Source of the DNA: Planctomycetales bacterium
Lineage (GTDB): Bacteria; Planctomycetota; Planctomycetia; Isosphaerales; Isosphaeraceae
NCBI GenBank assembly: GCA_027435495.1
Contig: DAHZZC010000814.1
Coordinates: forward strand, 1 to 7,956
DNA length: 7,956 bases
Reading direction: 5' to 3'
The position numbers and the translations under genes are program-made. Of this stretch, positions 5,223 to 7,956 are shown one piece after another (positions within the stretch are counted from its first letter, which is position 1; every line of letters begins with the position of its first letter). The notes beneath the pieces are model-generated. The model had not been told where the DNA came from, searched no databases, and saw only the letters and a list, made by a program, of their open reading frames with translations.

Positions 5223-7181
5223 CTAAAACCCGGTATCCGATTCCTTCACGTTTTCCAAGGCGAGCGCCGTCGATTCGCCAAGCCGGCGCACGTCACCCTC
5301 GCGCCGGGTCAGGCCGATCCGATCGAGGTATTCACCGATCGGAACGGCATACTTGCGCGTTGTCCCGAGCAGGTCGCGCAGCTCGGCCATGGTCAGCGTC
5401 GATCCGTCCGCCAGCCTTTGTCGCACCTTTTCGCGCATCTCGGCATCGACGTCGAAATCCAGGAAGAGCGAGGAGCTGATCTCGACGACTCGCTGCTCGT
5501 CGCGAAGCAGTGCGAGCAGGTCGGGCACGACGGCCGCCCGCGGACCCGCCAGGGCGGCCAGGTCGGCGGCATCGGGCGGCGAGATCCCGCCCGCCCGGAT
5601 CGCCTCGGCGAGTTCCTGTTTCAGCCGGCGCTCGCCCTGGCTCAGCTTCGGCTGATGCCCCGGCAGGGCGACGGTCCTCGCCTCGGCGACGATCTTCCCC
5701 TGCCGTTTCAACCGGTCGATCAGCCCGGCCACCATCGCCTCGCTGGAGAGGTCGGGTAGCTCGGCCGCCAGGTGAACCCGAGGGATCGCCGACTGCCTCG
5801 GCCGTGCGGCATGAAGCCGCCCGACCGCACGCAAGACCCTGTCTTCCAGGTCCTCGACGAGGTCTCGAAGAAGTCGGATCGTCCGCCGAGTGGCAACCGG
5901 GATCTCGATCAGGGCCTCGTCGGATGTCAGCCGATCGAGAGCCTCGCGGACGCCCTCGACGGGCATACCGGCCATCGCCGAGAGCCTCCGCTCGGTCCAC
6001 GCTCCAAGCCCCTGAAAGGCAATCGCCGCGCGAACGCGATCAACCGGATCCAACGATCGGAGGCGGTCGATCCGATCCATCGACGTCCGATCGCGACGCC
6101 GATACCGCCGCGCGGAGGGTTGCAGAATCCGCCCGCCACCGAGCGTCGCCGGCGGGCTCTCGGATCGGACGACGAACGGCTGACCATGCACCGCCGCGAC
6201 CGGCGAGGCCAGCAGAAACTGCGCGAGCCTCGGAACGCCCGGCCCGACGTCCTCACGATCGAGAAGCGCGAGCACCGCTGGAACTTCCGCCGTCCCCAGG
6301 TGAACCTTGTAGCGCGCCCGGTGCCGGAGCGGCCGGGCGGCGTCGGCCGAGGCCGTCAGCTCGACCGTGACCACCCGTGAGGCTTCCAGGTAACCGGGTG
6401 CGGCCAGAACATCGCCGCGGCCGATCTCGGCGTGATGGACGCCCACCAGGTTAATCGCCGCTCGTGACCCCCGCGCGACCTGCTCCACCGGCCGATCGTG
6501 ACGATGCAGCCCACGGACCCGAACCCGCTTCCCCGCCGGGTGCCAGTCGAGTTCGTCACCGACCGAGACCGATCCCGAGACGACCGTCCCCGTCACCACG
6601 GTTCCGTGTCCAGCGACCGTGAACGACCGATCGATCGCCATCCGGAAGATCCCGGCGTCGATCGCAGGTGCGGCCCGCTCGGCCAGTTCGCCGAGGGCTC
6701 GCCTCAGCTCATCGAGCCCCTCTCCCGTGACCGTCGACGTCCGAACGATCGTCGATCCTTCGAGGAACGTCCCACGCGTGAGGGTCCGGATATCCTCCTC
6801 GACCATCTCGAGCCACCCCGATTCGGCGAGGTCCGACTTGGTCACCACGACCAGCCCCCCCGTCAGCCCGAGCAGCCGGAGGATCTCCAGATGCTCGCGC
6901 GTCTGCGGCATCACCGAATCGTCGGCCGCGACGATCAACATCGCCAGATCCAGCCCGGAAGCGCCGGCGAGCATGTTTCGGATGAACCGCTCGTGACCCG
7001 GCACGTCCACCAGCGCCAGCCGGTGCTCGCCGACCTCGATCGAGGCAAACCCCAGGTCGATCGTGATCCCTCGTTGCTTCTCGGCGGGCAGTCGATCGGT
7101 ATCAACGCCCGTCAGCGCCCGGACCAGCGCGGTCTTGCCGTGGTCGATGTGGCCGGCCGTCCCGATCACCAGGTCGCGCAT
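5223..7181 (-). CDS. selB: Selenocysteine-specific translation elongation factor SelB
   Basis: SelB is the cytoplasmic GTPase that carries selenocysteyl-tRNA to the ribosome at UGA codons marked by a SECIS hairpin. The 652-residue protein has G1 GTAGHIDHGKT at 7-17, G2 RGIT at 37-40, G3 DVPGHE at 59-64 and G4 TKSD at 114-117. EF-Tu-like barrels follow: FRMAIDRSFTVAGHGTVVTG from about 179, and HLGTAEVPAVLALLD near 294-308 with LGGGRILQP at 347-355. A winged-helix C-terminal half of about 290 residues ends in GTTRKYAVPIGEYLDRIGL from 606, typical of the SECIS-binding tail and absent from EF-Tu. I chose the ATG at 7181, which gives the family N-terminus and has GGTGG eight nt upstream; a GTG at 7193 would add four residues. 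It lies 45 bp after the copper-protein gene and may be co-transcribed with it. It converges on the peptidase gene with a 55-bp gap. Confidence 0.96.
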   Translation of the reverse strand: MRDLVIGTAGHIDHGKTALVRALTGVDTDRLPAEKQRGITIDLGFASIEVGEHRLALVDVPGHERFIRNMLAGASGLDLAMLIVAADDSVMPQTREHLEILRLLGLTGGLVVVTKSDLAESGWLEMVEEDIRTLTRGTFLEGSTIVRTSTVTGEGLDELRRALGELAERAAPAIDAGIFRMAIDRSFTVAGHGTVVTGTVVSGSVSVGDELDWHPAGKRVRVRGLHRHDRPVEQVARGSRAAINLVGVHHAEIGRGDVLAAPGYLEASRVVTVELTASADAARPLRHRARYKVHLGTAEVPAVLALLDREDVGPGVPRLAQFLLASPVAAVHGQPFVVRSESPPATLGGGRILQPSARRYRRRDRTSMDRIDRLRSLDPVDRVRAAIAFQGLGAWTERRLSAMAGMPVEGVREALDRLTSDEALIEIPVATRRTIRLLRDLVEDLEDRVLRAVGRLHAARPRQSAIPRVHLAAELPDLSSEAMVAGLIDRLKRQGKIVAEARTVALPGHQPKLSQGERRLKQELAEAIRAGGISPPDAADLAALAGPRAAVVPDLLALLRDEQRVVEISSSLFLDFDVDAEMREKVRQRLADGSTLTMAELRDLLGTTRKYAVPIGEYLDRIGLTRREGDVRRLGESTALALENVKESDTGF

Positions 7182-7226
7182 CGGATCGTCCACCGCCCCA
7201 CGATGGCCCGTTTTATCTGCATGAGT

Positions 7227-7956
7227 TTACTTGCTCGCGCTTTCGTTTCGAGAATCCTTCGCGGCCTTCCGCTTCTCCTCTTCCTTCGCCTGGCGCTGCT
7301 TTTCCCGGAATTCCTCGATCTGCTTGCGGAAGGTCTCGCCGAGATCGTCCTTCTCGCCGGGACGGGTGAGGTCCTGCCCCTTCTTCGTCACCGCGATGAA
7401 GCCAATGCACATCTCGTCGGTCGTCGCCTCACCCCAATGCACCTCCTTCGGCGGCTTGTTGGGGTTGTGCGGGTTGGCCGAACTGTTGTCATAATGCGCG
7501 ACGAGATGGACCACCGACCCCTTCGGCACGTCGATCGGCTTCTCGAAGAAGTACGAATACTGCCAGTTAAAGTCCCAGTCATCGATCCGGATAAGGTCCT
7601 GGACCTTCCCGTCAGGATAGGTCAGCGTCATCGTCATGTCGCGGCCGAGCAGGTGCATGTGCGGCAAGACCGCGAGTGCGACGACATCGACCGGGGCCTG
7701 CCAGGCGGCCTTGATCTCAATGTTCGACTCGCCGGGCGGTAGCTTCATCTCCGGGTTGGCGGCGGCCGTCCAGTGGATGATCTGGCGGATCGGGCGGCGG
7801 GCGAAGTGCAATCCGATCCGGGTTCGATCGGTCTCGGGCTTGCCGCTGGGATGATAATGCAACTGAACGATCACATCGGCACCCTTTGGCAACGTTCGGC
7901 CGACGCCCTCGGGAAGCTGATCCGGAAGGTTGCCGGGGGCCCATCCGCCGAGGTCG
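7227..7956 (-). CDS. Type II copper, peptidylglycine-monooxygenase-like protein, N-terminus beyond window
   Basis: The last 242 residues are visible and the frame is open to the right edge, so the start is outside. The segment resembles the copper type II ascorbate-dependent monooxygenase fold. GGWAPG is at 4-8, and LHYHPSGK has H33, which fits the third CuH histidine of peptidylglycine alpha-hydroxylating monooxygenase (H172 in the rat enzyme). PHMHLLGRDM has H99 and H101, fitting H242 and H244 of CuM; TTDEMCIGF has M182, fitting M314. The first CuH His pair would lie outside. Planctomycete relatives often carry a cytochrome c or thioredoxin-like domain in front; this cannot be seen here. 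After about residue 191 comes a charged Lys/Glu/Arg-rich tail, probably a helix, ending in SASK. Such proteins are usually exported. Substrate and activity are unknown. An internal TTG at 7892 is not the start, because the homology continues upstream of it. Confidence 0.85.
   Translation of the reverse strand, partial: DLGGWAPGNLPDQLPEGVGRTLPKGADVIVQLHYHPSGKPETDRTRIGLHFARRPIRQIIHWTAAANPEMKLPPGESNIEIKAAWQAPVDVVALAVLPHMHLLGRDMTMTLTYPDGKVQDLIRIDDWDFNWQYSYFFEKPIDVPKGSVVHLVAHYDNSSANPHNPNKPPKEVHWGEATTDEMCIGFIAVTKKGQDLTRPGEKDDLGETFRKQIEEFREKQRQAKEEEKRKAAKDSRNESASK

Noticed and set aside
5218..5244. Possible terminator hairpin GGAATC/GATTCC between the convergent genes
   Set aside because: The stem is only 6 bp with a 15-nt loop, has no following T-run and overlaps the selB stop codon; not convincing.
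5165..5479. UGA of the peptidase gene read as selenocysteine, given selB next door
   Set aside because: The frame stays open after the TGA, but the extension is just antisense to the selB end, is Arg/Pro-rich and adds no domain. The peptidase domain is already complete.
7166..7222. Small minus-strand frame (18 codons) from an ATG at 7222 between the copper-protein gene and selB
   Set aside because: It has no clear Shine-Dalgarno, overlaps the selB start out of frame and has no distinguishing feature.
6498..7742. Plus-strand frame of 414 codons opposite selB and the copper-protein gene
   Set aside because: It covers parts of two well-supported genes and their spacer, and its translation is charged low-complexity sequence.

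Overview
The window is high-GC bacterial DNA, roughly two thirds G+C by eye, with tightly packed genes. The secreted basic-secretory-protein-type metallopeptidase, the peptidylglycine-monooxygenase-like copper protein and the GC-rich codon use suggest a planctomycete of the Isosphaeraceae type. This is an inference from gene content. No rRNA or other phylogenetic marker is present.

Left part (1-4061): a biotin locus in divergent arrangement. bioB runs leftward and leaves the window, lacking only its C-terminal tail. bioF, bioD and bioA run rightward as a compact operon. The 68-bp gap between bioB and bioF must hold the control region for both directions. The four products catalyse the last four steps of biotin synthesis: BioF makes 8-amino-7-oxononanoate (KAPA), BioA makes 7,8-diaminononanoate (DAPA), BioD makes dethiobiotin and BioB makes biotin. 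Genes for pimeloyl-thioester supply (bioC, bioH, bioW, bioI, bioZ) are not in the window. The bioF/bioD junction is odd: a strong ribosome binding site and an ATG open a 9-codon frame that ends on the bioD start codon, and one extra base would make it the N-terminus of BioD.

Middle (4085-5167): 23 bp after bioA and on the same strand lies a gene for an exported protein. It has a signal peptide, a discoidin-like (F5/8 type C-like) beta-sandwich and an HExxH zinc peptidase domain of the basic secretory protein family. It may share the bio transcript, but no functional link is evident.

Right part (5223-7956, minus strand): selB, the selenocysteine-specific elongation factor, lies downstream of a gene for a type II copper, peptidylglycine-monooxygenase-like protein whose N-terminus is outside the window. 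selB is convergent with the peptidase gene. An intact SelB implies that the organism decodes UGA as selenocysteine, although selA, selD, tRNA-Sec and any obvious selenoprotein are absent here.

I found no tRNA, rRNA, CRISPR array, insertion sequence or convincing intrinsic terminator. No gene-free stretch exceeds 70 bp. I see no evidence of a wholly new system. The points most worth a second look are the bioF/bioD junction, a missing loop in BioF, the undivided bio control region and the excess of the hexamer CGATCG.
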